Under the pieces are notes generated by a model. The model was given only the letters and a program-made list of their open reading frames with translations. It did no database searches and was not told the DNA's origin. The position numbers and the translations under genes were made by a program. A DNA stretch of 64,000 bases from Olsenella sp. kh2p3 (GTDB taxonomy: Bacteria > Actinomycetota > Coriobacteriia > Coriobacteriales > Atopobiaceae): NCBI GenBank assembly GCA_900119625.1, contig FPKD01000003.1, positions 62,001-126,000 on the forward strand, read 5' to 3'. Below, piece by piece: positions 8,758-16,609 of this stretch (the first letter of the stretch is position 1; each line of letters starts with the position of its first letter).

Positions 8758-8827
8758 TGATACACATTCGTATGCCGAACCTGTATCGACCTGCGCGCGA
8801 TACAGATTCGTGCACGAACCTGTATCG
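8758..8827. repeat. 70-bp nested palindromic element, copy B
   Basis: Same orientation and same loop block (TATCGACCTGCGCGCG) as copy A. The left half is identical to copy A except its first base; the right half has drifted (ACGAACCTGTATCG instead of ACGAATGTGTATCG). Both copies are followed by CGCGG; here CCGCGGTATCGCCGCGG is partly duplicated. Confidence 0.85.
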
Positions 8828-8908
8828 CCGCGGTATCGCCGCGGCACCGCTAGGGCGAGAAGAGCCTCGGCGGCGGGGCTTGCCCCCCGCGACAACCCAG
8901 CCAGCTTC

Positions 8909-9850
8909 CTACGTCATCCTGGACCCGTCGGCAAACTGCTGGCGAAGCACCTGGTCAAAGCCGAGAATGGCCGACCACACATGGGCTGACGAGCGCCACG
9001 CCACCGAGAGCGGATAGCTCATCTCCTCCCCCAGATGAATGACGCGCATGCCCGCCGCGGCGGGGTCTGCAAAGGTGGTGGCGACAAGCTCCGAAGGCAC
9101 GAAGCACGCACCCACACCGCGCAGCGACAGGGCCATGAGCGTCTCGGAGTTCTTCGACACCACGCGGACCTCGGGTGAGATACTCGCCTCGGCGAGCTTG
9201 CGGCGCGAAAACTCACCTGGGACGTCCTTCTCGCCCATCATCAAGAACGGGCACGCGGCAAGCCCCGCAATCGACCCCGTAGCCTCGCACTCCTCGGCCA
9301 CGGCCTCCGCCTCCTCGCCATAGAGATCCTCGAGCAGAGACCGCGCAACGATGAGCACGACCTCCTCTCGGAAGAGCTGGTGCACCTCGAGCCCCGGGAC
9401 GTGCGCGGCGACGGTCGCGACGACCATGTCGAGACGACCCTCCCCCAGCTCGTCTACAAGCTCGTCGTTCTCGCCCTCGAAGAGCGCGATCGAGATGTGC
9501 GGGTGCGCCCGCTGGTACATGGCGATGGCACGCGGCATGATGATGTGTCCGCGCGTGGCCGTTACACCCACGCGAATCCTGCCCCGGTCGTTGTGCGCGA
9601 TGTCGCGGAACTCCTGGCCCATGGCACGCTGCTCGGCCTGGAAGCGCCGCGCGTAGGCGAGAAACTCCTCGCCCGCGTAGGTGAGCGCAAGCGGGACGGT
9701 GCGTTCGACGAGCTTCACCCCAAGCTCGCGCTCTGCGGCGGCAACGCTAGCCGAGAGCGTCTGCTGGCTCACATGCATGACACCGGCCGCGCGCGTGAAG
9801 CTGCGCTCCTCGGCAACGGCAACGAAGTAGTCCATGGTCTGGAAGTTCAC
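8909..9850 (-). CDS. LysR-family transcriptional regulator
   Basis: 313 aa from the GTG at 9850. The winged helix-turn-helix (MDYFVAVAEERSFTRAAGVMHVSQQTLS, about residues 5-32) is canonical; the rest is the two-lobed effector-binding domain (GRIRVGVTATRG opening it). It is divergent from the NhaC-type antiporter gene with a 181-base shared control region, the usual arrangement when a LysR protein controls its neighbour. The GTG is preferred to an ATG nine codons upstream because AGGGAGA lies at the right distance before it and because family members start with NFQ-type residues. The effector cannot be told. Confidence 0.88.
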   Translation of the reverse strand: MNFQTMDYFVAVAEERSFTRAAGVMHVSQQTLSASVAAAERELGVKLVERTVPLALTYAGEEFLAYARRFQAEQRAMGQEFRDIAHNDRGRIRVGVTATRGHIIMPRAIAMYQRAHPHISIALFEGENDELVDELGEGRLDMVVATVAAHVPGLEVHQLFREEVVLIVARSLLEDLYGEEAEAVAEECEATGSIAGLAACPFLMMGEKDVPGEFSRRKLAEASISPEVRVVSKNSETLMALSLRGVGACFVPSELVATTFADPAAAGMRVIHLGEEMSYPLSVAWRSSAHVWSAILGFDQVLRQQFADGSRMT

Positions 9851-9962
9851 GCGGCACCATCTCCCTGAGAAAATCATGCAGACGGCAGGGCAGCGCCGTC
9901 ACGTCCGCCCTGTTATGCCCATATTACAAAATTCTTTAGTGATTCATACTAGATTAATCAGT

Positions 9963-9991
9963 TTGACTTGGTTGCTGCATGTCCATAGTGT
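9963..9991 (+). promoter_or_regulatory. Sigma-70-like promoter of the antiporter gene
   Basis: TTGACT (9963-9968) and TAGTGT (9986-9991) with a 17-base spacer, 41 bases before the antiporter start. The AT-rich stretch just upstream (9921-9960, containing ATTCATACTAGATTAAT) is the natural place for LysR binding (T-N11-A type), though I see no decisive operator. Confidence 0.5.
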
Positions 9992-10031
9992 TTCTCGTGC
10001 CTGGGAAGGACAGCCGAGAAGGACGAGGGAC

Positions 10032-11411
10032 ATGGCAGAGACAGTAACGCTTGGAGTGTTTGCGGCAATGCTCGTTGCGGGCACCGCCATGGGCGTCCCC
10101 CTGGCAGCAGTGCTTGCCGGAGGTCTCGTCCTCTTCCTTGTCTATGGCGTGCGCCGGGGCGACTCACTCTCAGAGCTTGCACGGGCAGGGGCGGCATCCA
10201 TGCGGTCTGTTTCATCCATGCTCGTGCTCTTCATGATTGCCGGCGCACTCGCCGCGGCATGGCGTGCCTCTGGCACCATTGCGGCAATTGTGAGCTGGTC
10301 CTCCGTGCTCATTCAGCCGTCAGCAGCCGTACTCGCGGCATTTCTCCTCTGCTGCCTCATGTCGCTCCTCATGGGAACCGCCTTTGGGACGGCAGCAACG
10401 ATGGGCGTGATCTGCATGGCAGTCTCGCATGCCATGGGTGCAAACGCGCTGGTTACTGGTGGCGCGGTGCTCGCTGGCTGCTACTTTGGCGACCGCTGCT
10501 CCCCGGTCTCGAGCAGTGCGGTTCTTGTCTCACAGCTCACGGGCACGAAACTCTATGACAACGTGCGTCGCATGCTGCGTACCGGCCTCGTGCCGTTTCT
10601 CGTCGCCTGCGCTGCGTACCTCGCGATGGGCATGCAGACAAAGGGAGGTTCAAGCGCAGCAGGCGTAGCGGCGGCGCTAGCCGAGAAGTTCTCGCTTTCT
10701 TGGCTTGTGATCCTCCCGGCGGCGCTGGTCGTGGCGCTCTCGCTCGCCCGCGTGAATGTGCTGGTTGCCATGGCGGTAAGCCTGGGCGTGGCATGTGTGG
10801 TGTGCGTTGGGGTGCAGGGGGTCTCGCCTGCTGACCTTCCGCAACTTCTCGTCTTTGGCTATCATGCCGCAGATCCTGCGGTGGCGCCGCTCATCGACGG
10901 CGGCGGGGTCGTCTCGATGTCCAACGTGACGCTCGTGGTGGGCGTCTCGTCCACCTATGCGGGCATCTTCAAGAGGACTGGGCTGCTCGATGGCGCCGTG
11001 GGGCTGGTCACGGGCTTCTCGCGCCGTTCCACCCCGTTCATTGGGGTGCTTGCGACGAGCGTGGTCTCGTGCATGGTCGCGTGCAACCAGACGCTTGCCA
11101 TCATGCTCACCGACCAGCTGTGCCGTCGTACCGAGGGCACGGGGAGTGCCCTCGCGCTTGACCTCGAGAACAGCGTGGTCATCGTAAGCCCGCTCGTGCC
11201 GTGGTCAATCTCCAACGTAGCCGTGCTCTCGAGCGTGGGGGCACCGGCACTGAGCATCGTGGCGGCAACGTTCTGCTACCTGCTGCCGCTATGGACCCTG
11301 GCGATAAGCGTCTGGCAGCGCAGGCGCCCCGAGTTTCCCGACAGCAAGCCCGCACAGCTCCTGGGCCTCACGCCCGCCGACGACGTGCGGAGGATGCCCG
11401 CCGCAGCGTAG
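10032..11411 (+). CDS. NhaC-family Na+/H+ antiporter-like transporter
   Basis: 459 aa, about 11 hydrophobic segments. The block AGCYFGDRCSPVSSSAVL (near residue 150) corresponds to the NhaC signature GDxxSPxSxxxxL, and VSMSNVTLVVGVSSTYAGIFKRTG is the typical mid-protein repeat. Family members exchange Na+ for H+, sometimes with an organic acid (malate/lactate). The ATG at 10032 follows ACGAGGGAC; the frame stays open far upstream but that part overlaps the promoter and is not coding. Likely regulated by the divergent LysR gene. Confidence 0.82.
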   Translation: MAETVTLGVFAAMLVAGTAMGVPLAAVLAGGLVLFLVYGVRRGDSLSELARAGAASMRSVSSMLVLFMIAGALAAAWRASGTIAAIVSWSSVLIQPSAAVLAAFLLCCLMSLLMGTAFGTAATMGVICMAVSHAMGANALVTGGAVLAGCYFGDRCSPVSSSAVLVSQLTGTKLYDNVRRMLRTGLVPFLVACAAYLAMGMQTKGGSSAAGVAAALAEKFSLSWLVILPAALVVALSLARVNVLVAMAVSLGVACVVCVGVQGVSPADLPQLLVFGYHAADPAVAPLIDGGGVVSMSNVTLVVGVSSTYAGIFKRTGLLDGAVGLVTGFSRRSTPFIGVLATSVVSCMVACNQTLAIMLTDQLCRRTEGTGSALALDLENSVVIVSPLVPWSISNVAVLSSVGAPALSIVAATFCYLLPLWTLAISVWQRRRPEFPDSKPAQLLGLTPADDVRRMPAAA

Positions 11412-11414
11412 ATA

Positions 11415-11716
11415 CGGGATTCCGTACGAAAAGGGCCTTCCAGCGCGGATTTGACGCCGCAGCAGGGGTTCCCGAGGCAATCACGTACGAAACGCCCCTT
11501 CCGGAGAAGAAATGACGCCACAGCGGGGTTTCCTTCTCCCCTCCTGCGGAAATATGACCTTCGGAGAAGAATTGACGCCGGAAGGTGCGTTGCCGCATCA
11601 ATCACGTACGAGACGCGCCCTCCGGCGAGGAATTGACGCCGGGGGACCGGTTCCCGACGGGATTCCGTACGAGACGCGCCTTCCGGCGCCGAATTCTCGC
11701 CGGAGGGTGCTTTTTC
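11415..11716. repeat. 61-bp hairpin repeat family, five-unit array (locus 1)
   Basis: Five head-to-tail units. CGTACGA recurs at 11423, 11484, 11605 and 11666, i.e. spaced 61, 121 (two units, one degenerate) and 61 bases. Each unit has CGTACGA, then a stem-loop with CCGGCG... and CGCCGG arms around GAATT, then a short linker. The last unit (CTTCCGGCGCCGAATTCTCGCCGGAGG followed by TTTTT) would also act as a terminator for the antiporter gene. The whole gap to the next start (11768) is this array. Confidence 0.8.
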
Positions 11717-11767
11717 TCAGCTATGGGGTACCCTTCAACCAGCAGAGACTTCGCGGAAAGGTGCACC

Positions 11768-12499
11768 ATGTTCTTCCTTCTGGCAGACGGTCTGACACTC
11801 TACCTGCTGTTCTTTCTCGTCCTGGCCATCGGTCCGGCGGTCGTCCTCATGCGCTACGTCTACAACCTCGACCCCTTGGAGAAGGAGCCTGCGGGGCTTC
11901 TTACGCACCTCATCCTGCAGGGGGTGCTGGCGGCATTTCTCGCTGGCATATTCGAGCAGGTGGGAATGTCCGTCTATGGCCTTCTGTCCGGCCTCAGGGA
12001 GAACACGCTCGGCTTTGAGCTCCTGTCTGACTTCGTGGTCGTGGGCGTCATCGAGGAGGCATGCAAGTACATCCTCATGGGACGCGCCACGTGGAACAAC
12101 CAAGCGTTTAACTGCCGCTACGACGGCGTAGTGTACGCGGTCTTCACCTCGCTCGGCTTTGCGGCCATGGAAAACGTGATGTACGGACTCAACTACGGCA
12201 CGGGCGTGCTCATGAGTCGAGCGGTCATGGCGATACCCGCTCACATGGGCTTTGCCGTGCTGTTTGGCATGCTCTACGGGGAGGCCAAGTACCTCGTCGT
12301 GCGCGGTCACCGCATTGGGTCCGCGCTGTGCGTTGTTATTGGCTTTGCGCTCTCGGCCATGCTGCACGGGCTCTACGACGCCACCGCCACGCTGGCAAAC
12401 TACGGAGACGGCACGTTTCTGCTAGTAGTCGCCGTGATCTACGTGATTGTGTTCCTCGTGGTACGCTCGGCGGCCAAGCACGACCGGCGCTTCGCGTAG
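11768..12499 (+). CDS. PrsW-family intramembrane metalloprotease-like protein
   Basis: 243 aa with about 7 membrane helices. All hallmark motifs are in place: EEACK at 96-100, EN at 135-136 (FAAMENVMYG), His159 in PAHMGF and H200/D204 in LHGLYDA. PrsW proteases of the CAAX-protease superfamily cut membrane proteins such as anti-sigma factors. The ATG at 11768 follows GGAAAGG with a 6-base gap. The substrate is unknown; the STAS-HATPase module at 31-34 kb is not linked. Confidence 0.85.
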   Translation: MFFLLADGLTLYLLFFLVLAIGPAVVLMRYVYNLDPLEKEPAGLLTHLILQGVLAAFLAGIFEQVGMSVYGLLSGLRENTLGFELLSDFVVVGVIEEACKYILMGRATWNNQAFNCRYDGVVYAVFTSLGFAAMENVMYGLNYGTGVLMSRAVMAIPAHMGFAVLFGMLYGEAKYLVVRGHRIGSALCVVIGFALSAMLHGLYDATATLANYGDGTFLLVVAVIYVIVFLVVRSAAKHDRRFA

Positions 12500-12576
12500 C
12501 AGCGGCGCATCTCTCGCGCCGCTTGCCTTTTGCTGCCGGTCTGCCCGCGCCGGCAGCATGCGATTACTGGCGTAGC

Positions 12577-12647
12577 TTATCGCCATTTCTTAAAAACGAT
12601 CTCGTCGACCTGCGGAAACGCAGCACCATTTTAAGAATAAGCGATAA
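12577..12647. repeat. 75-bp hairpin family, copy 2
   Basis: TTATCGCCATTTCTTAAAA (12577-12595) faces TTTTAAGAATAAGCGATAA (12629-12647), nearly perfect arms with a GC-rich centre. Its left arm resembles the copy at 31246 (TTATCGCTTTTTCTC). It lies between the protease stop and the hisS stop. Confidence 0.65.
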
Positions 12648-12743
12648 ACATCGCGAGGGGCCACAGCAGGGCGCGCTTGGCACAGCAGACGATGCTGAAC
12701 ACGGGGATGGGTACCCGAGGTGCCTCCAGCATGCGAGAAGAAA

Positions 12744-12780
12744 TGTGCCCTCTGGCGCCAAAATGACGCCGGAGGGCACA
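12744..12780. repeat. 61-bp hairpin repeat family, single unit (locus 2)
   Basis: TGTGCCCTCTGGCG pairs with CGCCGGAGGGCACA (one G-T pair) around CCAAAATGA. It is followed by GGGATCTCGTACGAAAG, the family's linker motif. In the gap between the convergent prsW-like and hisS genes, so it may also end transcripts. The remainder of this 407-base gap shows nothing gene-like. Confidence 0.7.
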
Positions 12781-12906
12781 CGTTAGACGGGATCTCGTAC
12801 GAAAGCTCAACATTGGCGGCGCTGGACACGGTACTTCCCGCTGCGCGGGACACGGAACTTCCGGCCTCGCCAAGCGCTGGGCTTGCGGCGCCGTCAGGTG
12901 CTGGCG

Positions 12907-14223
12907 CTACCGCGCCAGTCGTGCGCTCACCGCAGGGACAAGCGCCTCGACGGGCACCTGGGTCTGCTCGTGCGTCTCCATGTCGCGCAGGGTCACGGCA
13001 TTGGCCGCCACCTCGTCGGGCCCGATGACCACGCACACGCGAGCGCCGAGCTTGTCGGCCTGCTTGAACTGGCTCTTGAGCGAACGACCCTGGTAGTCGG
13101 CCTCGGTGCGAACGCCCGCCTGACGAAGCGCAAGCGTGGCCGAGAAGACCGCCTCGCGCTCGTCCGCAGAGGTCCCTGCCACGTAGACGCAGCCCGGCTG
13201 GGGAGTCTCGAGCGAGCCACCCTGTGCAGCAAGCGCGAGGGCAATGCGCTCGAAGCCCACCGCGAAGCCGATGCCGGGGGTGGGCTTTCCGCCCTCGAGC
13301 TCCATGAGGCCGTCGTAGCGACCGCCGCCGCCGATTGCGCCAACGCCACCGTCCACGGCCTCAACCTCGAAGACCGTGCGGGTGTAGTAGTCGAGGCCGC
13401 GCACAAGGGTGGGGTCCTCAACGTAAGAGACGCCTGCGGCATCGAGGTAGCGTTTCACCTGGGCATAGTGCTCGGCACAGTCGTCACAGAGGTTGTCCTT
13501 AGCGAGAGGGGCGTCGCGCATGACCTCGCGGCAGTGGTCGTTCTTGCAGTCGAAGCTGCGCAGGGGATTGATCTCCGCGCGCTCGAGGCAGTCCTCGCAC
13601 ATCTCGTCCGCGTGGTCGAGAATGAACTGGCGGACCTTCTCGCGATATGCGGGGCGGCACGCAGCGTCACCCATCGAGTTGATGGAGAGGCGCAGGCGGG
13701 AGGGGTCAAAGCCAAGGCGCTTGTAGTACTCCATGAGCATGATGATGCACTCGGCGTCCGCCGCCGGGTCCGCGGCGCCAAGCCATTCGACGCCCACCTG
13801 GTGGAACTGGCGGAGACGGCCCTTCTGGGGACGCTCACCACGGAACATTGCCTCGGCGTACCACAGCTTGGCAGGTGCGGCGCCCTGAGGAACCATGTTG
13901 TTCTCGACCGCCGCGCGCACCACGCCGGCAGTACCCTCGGGACGCATGGCCAGGCGCTGCTTGGGCTTGAGGCCAGCCTCAGAGCCCTGCTCGAGCAGGT
14001 TCTCGAAGAGCGCGCCGGAGACGATGCGGAACATCTCCTTACGCACGACGTCAGTCGACTCGCCGATGCCGTGCACGAACGTGTCTACCTGCTCGATTGC
14101 TGGCGTCTCGACCATGTCGAAGCCGTACGCGCCAAAGAGGTCGCGCGCCACGTCCTGCATGTGCTGCCACGCGCGCATGTATCCACCGAAGAGGTCCTCG
14201 GTTCCCTGAACCCGCTGTGCCAT
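12907..14223 (-). CDS. hisS: Histidyl-tRNA synthetase
   Basis: 438 aa class II synthetase that charges tRNA-His. Motif 1 region and motif 2 (AKLWYAEAMFRGERPQKGRLRQFHQVG, near 110-136) are intact, as is the HisRS-specific LVRGLDYYTRTVFE at about 258-271. A C-terminal anticodon-binding domain follows (VYVAGTSADE to the end). The ATG at 14223 is preceded by GGAAGGAGCACC; an upstream open extension lacks homology. No T-box-like leader is visible in the 173 bases upstream. Confidence 0.97.
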   Translation of the reverse strand: MAQRVQGTEDLFGGYMRAWQHMQDVARDLFGAYGFDMVETPAIEQVDTFVHGIGESTDVVRKEMFRIVSGALFENLLEQGSEAGLKPKQRLAMRPEGTAGVVRAAVENNMVPQGAAPAKLWYAEAMFRGERPQKGRLRQFHQVGVEWLGAADPAADAECIIMLMEYYKRLGFDPSRLRLSINSMGDAACRPAYREKVRQFILDHADEMCEDCLERAEINPLRSFDCKNDHCREVMRDAPLAKDNLCDDCAEHYAQVKRYLDAAGVSYVEDPTLVRGLDYYTRTVFEVEAVDGGVGAIGGGGRYDGLMELEGGKPTPGIGFAVGFERIALALAAQGGSLETPQPGCVYVAGTSADEREAVFSATLALRQAGVRTEADYQGRSLKSQFKQADKLGARVCVVIGPDEVAANAVTLRDMETHEQTQVPVEALVPAVSARLAR

Positions 14224-14396
14224 GTGGTGCTCCTTCCGCGCCCTGGGGGCGCATCTGGCCGCGGCCACAAACGACGCGTCCTGCGCGCCGCCTTCCGCGA
14301 CCATACTCGGGTTGCAAGTATAGCGCCCGCCCTGTCTAGGCGGCGCTTGTAGCGGAAAGGTAGATGATGCGTCCGTCTATGCGCGAGGTCGTACTC

Positions 14397-15188
14397 TTAG
14401 TGACTCTGCCCGTTCTGATCGTGCCAGAGCCCAGCCGCCTGGAGCACCTCGAGCGCGGTGTGCTGAGGCTGCTCTGTGGTTGCAGCGGGGCTGCGGTACT
14501 GGGCCATCATCTGCTTGAAGAGAATGGCTGGCGCGGGAGGGGTGTATGTGACGGCGTTTGCGCCGGCCTCGACCGTGGCGCGCGTGGACTCCTCCGTGCC
14601 GCCACTCGACGCGATGATGGGGACGTCTGGGAACTTCTCGCGGATCTTGCTCACGATGCACGGCGTGTCCTTGCCGCCAGCGACGTTGATGATTGCCGCA
14701 CCGGCATCGATTCGCGCGGCAATGTCGGTGTCGGCGCTCACAACGGTGATGACCGTAGGAATGTCAATTGCGAGAGACACGGCACGGAGGTTGACGTTGG
14801 AGATGGGCGAGTTGAGAACCACGCCCATGGCACCCTGGCATTCCACGTCGTGCGCGAGGGTCACCGTGCGAACGCCACGCGTTGTGCCACCGCCGATGCC
14901 GCAAAACACTGGGATGCTCGCGGCATCGATGATTGCCTCGGAGATGGACTGCTGCGGCGTGAAGGGGTAGACGGCGAAGACGGCGTCTGCGTCGCAGTTC
15001 TTGATGACCGCGAGGTCGGTGGTGTAGACCAGCGAGCGAATCTTGCGGCCAAAGATGCGAATGCCGCTCGCCTTCCAGGACTCCTCCGGCATCTTGAGAA
15101 TCTTGTGACGCAGCCTCGCCTGAATGATCGGAGCTTCCTTCTTCACAGGCGTTGGAACCACAACCGGCTCCATGCTGTTCTCATCCAT
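14397..15188 (-). CDS. Conserved TIM-barrel-like protein (annotated 'hydrolase' in relatives)
   Basis: 263 aa. Recognisable conserved blocks: ARLRHKILKMPEESWKASGI near residue 25, YTTDLAVIKNCDADAVFAVYPFTP near 55, VFCGIGGGTTRG near 97, then VVLNSPIS, INVAGGKDT and IIASSGGTEESTRATVEAGANA. The alternating hydrophobic strands and glycine loops (GIGGG, AGG, SSGG) suggest a flavin/phosphate-binding TIM barrel like NMN- or IMP-dehydrogenase relatives. From memory, homologues in Clostridia and Coriobacteria are labelled hydrolase without evidence. The ATG at 15188 follows AGAGGGGG with an 8-base gap; it lies in its own transcription unit. Confidence 0.6.
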   Translation of the reverse strand: MDENSMEPVVVPTPVKKEAPIIQARLRHKILKMPEESWKASGIRIFGRKIRSLVYTTDLAVIKNCDADAVFAVYPFTPQQSISEAIIDAASIPVFCGIGGGTTRGVRTVTLAHDVECQGAMGVVLNSPISNVNLRAVSLAIDIPTVITVVSADTDIAARIDAGAAIINVAGGKDTPCIVSKIREKFPDVPIIASSGGTEESTRATVEAGANAVTYTPPAPAILFKQMMAQYRSPAATTEQPQHTALEVLQAAGLWHDQNGQSH

Positions 15189-15236
15189 GAACGATACCCC
15201 CTCTTGAACGGGTGTCGGCACCCTGTGCTATGTCAC

Positions 15237-15263
15237 GCATTCGGTTATTACCCACCGAATGCG
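15237..15263. promoter_or_regulatory. Perfect 10-bp inverted repeat before the TIM-barrel gene
   Basis: CGCATTCGGT (15237-15246) and ACCGAATGCG (15254-15263) with a 7-base centre, about 50 bases upstream of the start at 15188. No T-run on either side, so an operator or 5'-leader hairpin is likelier than a terminator. Confidence 0.4.
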
Positions 15264-15391
15264 CGGCACGTTCACGATCCATAGTAATTCTCGACGACGC
15301 TGAAAAAGGGAGGCAGTTTGGCGCCAGCCTGGGCGCAGGCGAGAAGAGCCTCGTGGAGCCTCTCTGCGTAGGCTAGGATTTCTTTCATCAC

Positions 15392-16297
15392 ATGTTGAAC
15401 CGTGAAGGGAACGTCTCATGCCAAAAGGGCAGGCTCCAATCAATCGTGCGTCGTCTTAAAGACCGCATTGCGCTCAATCGCCGCGCCTTCATCCTCTATT
15501 CGATTCTCAGGGCGCTCGTTCTCGTCACGCTCATCCGATGCATCATGACCCAGCGTTGGGAGGGCGTGGCCATCTCGATACTGGTGCTCGTGCTATTCCT
15601 CGTCCCATCGCTCGTCGAGGGGATGACCCATATAGAGATTCCCGGCCTCTTCCAGGCAATTATCTATTCGTTCATCTTCGCCGCAGAGATTCTCGGAGAG
15701 ATTGACCACTACTACGTGCTGATTCCTGGCTGGGACACCATCCTGCACACGCTCAACGGCTTTCTCTGCGCGGCCATTGGCTTCTCCCTTGTCGACCTTC
15801 TCAACGGGTCGAGCAAGAACATCAGCCTCTCCCCTATCTATGTAACGCTGGTTGCCTTTTGCTTCTCGATGACCATCGGCGTCCTCTGGGAGTTTGTCGA
15901 GTTTAGCTTCGACACATTCTTTGGGATGGACATGCAGAAGGACACCTTCGTCACGAGCATATCCTCCGTTGCGCTCGACCCCGCAAACGAGGGGAACCGC
16001 ATCCAAATCAACGACATTGCGACAACCACGATGACCACAGCCGCAGGCGAGACCACGACCATCAACGGATACCTTGACATCGGGCTCATCGACACAATGA
16101 AGGACCTTCTGGTGAACTTTGTGGGAGCCTTGGTCTTCTCGGTTGTTGGATACCGCCACCTCAAGAAACACGAGAGCGGCAACTGGGCCGAGGGCCTGCA
16201 CGTAAGGCCAGTGCCCGTAGAGCAGTACCAAGAGAACGAGCGCCGGCTTGATGAGATGGAGGCAGCGCGAAAGGGCAAGAAGCGTCAGTGCGAGTAG
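15392..16297 (+). CDS. Multi-pass membrane protein (DUF2238/YjdF-like)
   Basis: 301 aa with five or six hydrophobic helices (first two at about residues 32-75, last at about 245-262) and a charged C-terminal tail. The block IPGWDTILHTLNGFLCAAIGFSLVD near residue 112 matches the conserved W-D-x-x-x-H-x-x-x-G core of the YjdF/DUF2238 membrane family, whose function is unknown. The start is uncertain: the ATG at 15392 has only a distant AGGA upstream, and a GTG at 15446 in the same frame is an alternative. Confidence 0.6.
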   Translation: MLNREGNVSCQKGRLQSIVRRLKDRIALNRRAFILYSILRALVLVTLIRCIMTQRWEGVAISILVLVLFLVPSLVEGMTHIEIPGLFQAIIYSFIFAAEILGEIDHYYVLIPGWDTILHTLNGFLCAAIGFSLVDLLNGSSKNISLSPIYVTLVAFCFSMTIGVLWEFVEFSFDTFFGMDMQKDTFVTSISSVALDPANEGNRIQINDIATTTMTTAAGETTTINGYLDIGLIDTMKDLLVNFVGALVFSVVGYRHLKKHESGNWAEGLHVRPVPVEQYQENERRLDEMEAARKGKKRQCE

Positions 16298-16332
16298 GTG
16301 GCCCGAGGAGAAACCTTCTGCGACCGATGCAA

Positions 16333-16581
16333 TTACGCCGGAGAGAGATTGAGCGGCGCCTTTCTCGACCCCTGATTCTCTGCTATGATATGAGACGGGT
16401 GGCACCCGTGGGCGCGGGACAGGCCACCTCCATTTCTCACGTTTTCAGCGTGGAGAGGATGGCCGTTCCTAGCTTCTGGGGACGGCCATCCTCTTGGCCT
16501 GATGTTCAGACCAAGGGCTATCGCCGCGATGACAAGTGTCACAAGGTTGATCATGGTGCTGACAATCTCGTAATCGCTCAT
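16333..16581 (-). CDS. Putative holin-like toxin of a type I toxin-antitoxin locus
   Basis: The frame starts at an ATG preceded by TTGGAGGTAAGCCG. Residues 1-28 (MSDYEIVSTMINLVTLVIAAIAL, then GLNIRP) are a single short membrane helix with the MSxYExxS-type N-terminus seen in the 'putative holin-like toxin' family of Firmicutes and Actinobacteria. Beyond residue 30 the frame runs without a stop through a hairpin (16466-16501) to 16333; that tail (to residue 82) has no protein-like character. The ribosome site is itself paired in a hairpin, as in many type I toxin mRNAs. Real product may be only the first 30-odd residues. Confidence 0.5.
   Translation of the reverse strand: MSDYEIVSTMINLVTLVIAAIALGLNIRPRGWPSPEARNGHPLHAENVRNGGGLSRAHGCHPSHIIAENQGSRKAPLNLSPA
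16355..16501 (+). ncRNA. Candidate antisense RNA (antitoxin) opposite the holin-like toxin
   Basis: On the plus strand a promoter-like TTCTCG-N16-TATGAT (about 16361-16388) points into the toxin gene from its 3' side. About 80 bases downstream lies GAGGATGGCCGT...ACGGCCATCCTC followed by TT, a terminator-like hairpin. A short RNA from about 16395 to 16501 would be fully complementary to the 3' half of the toxin transcript. Existence and role are inferred from this layout. Confidence 0.4.
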
Positions 16582-16587
16582 CGGCTT

Positions 16588-16609
16588 ACCTCCAACTCTC
16601 GTCGGAGGT
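16588..16609 (-). promoter_or_regulatory. Hairpin masking the toxin ribosome-binding site
   Basis: In the toxin mRNA, ACCTCC (from 16609-16604) pairs perfectly with the GGAGGT ribosome site (16593-16588) across a 10-base loop. This would block translation until the structure is opened, a common safeguard in type I toxins. Confidence 0.5.

Noticed and set aside
11415..11716. Possible CRISPR or protein-coding repeat region
   Set aside because: The 61-bp units have no unique spacers, and although reading frames stay open through them the translations are different in each unit and lack a start with a ribosome site.
12883..14352. Long plus-strand open frame opposite hisS
   Set aside because: It is the shadow of hisS in a GC-rich genome; no ribosome site and no recognisable protein.
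14224..14396. T-box or His-dependent leader before hisS
   Set aside because: Only 173 bases are available, without the T-box consensus TGGNACC-like bulge or an antiterminator pair.
16333..16581. Phage holin or prophage remnant
   Set aside because: No other phage gene is near, and the short helix with antisense layout fits a type I toxin better.
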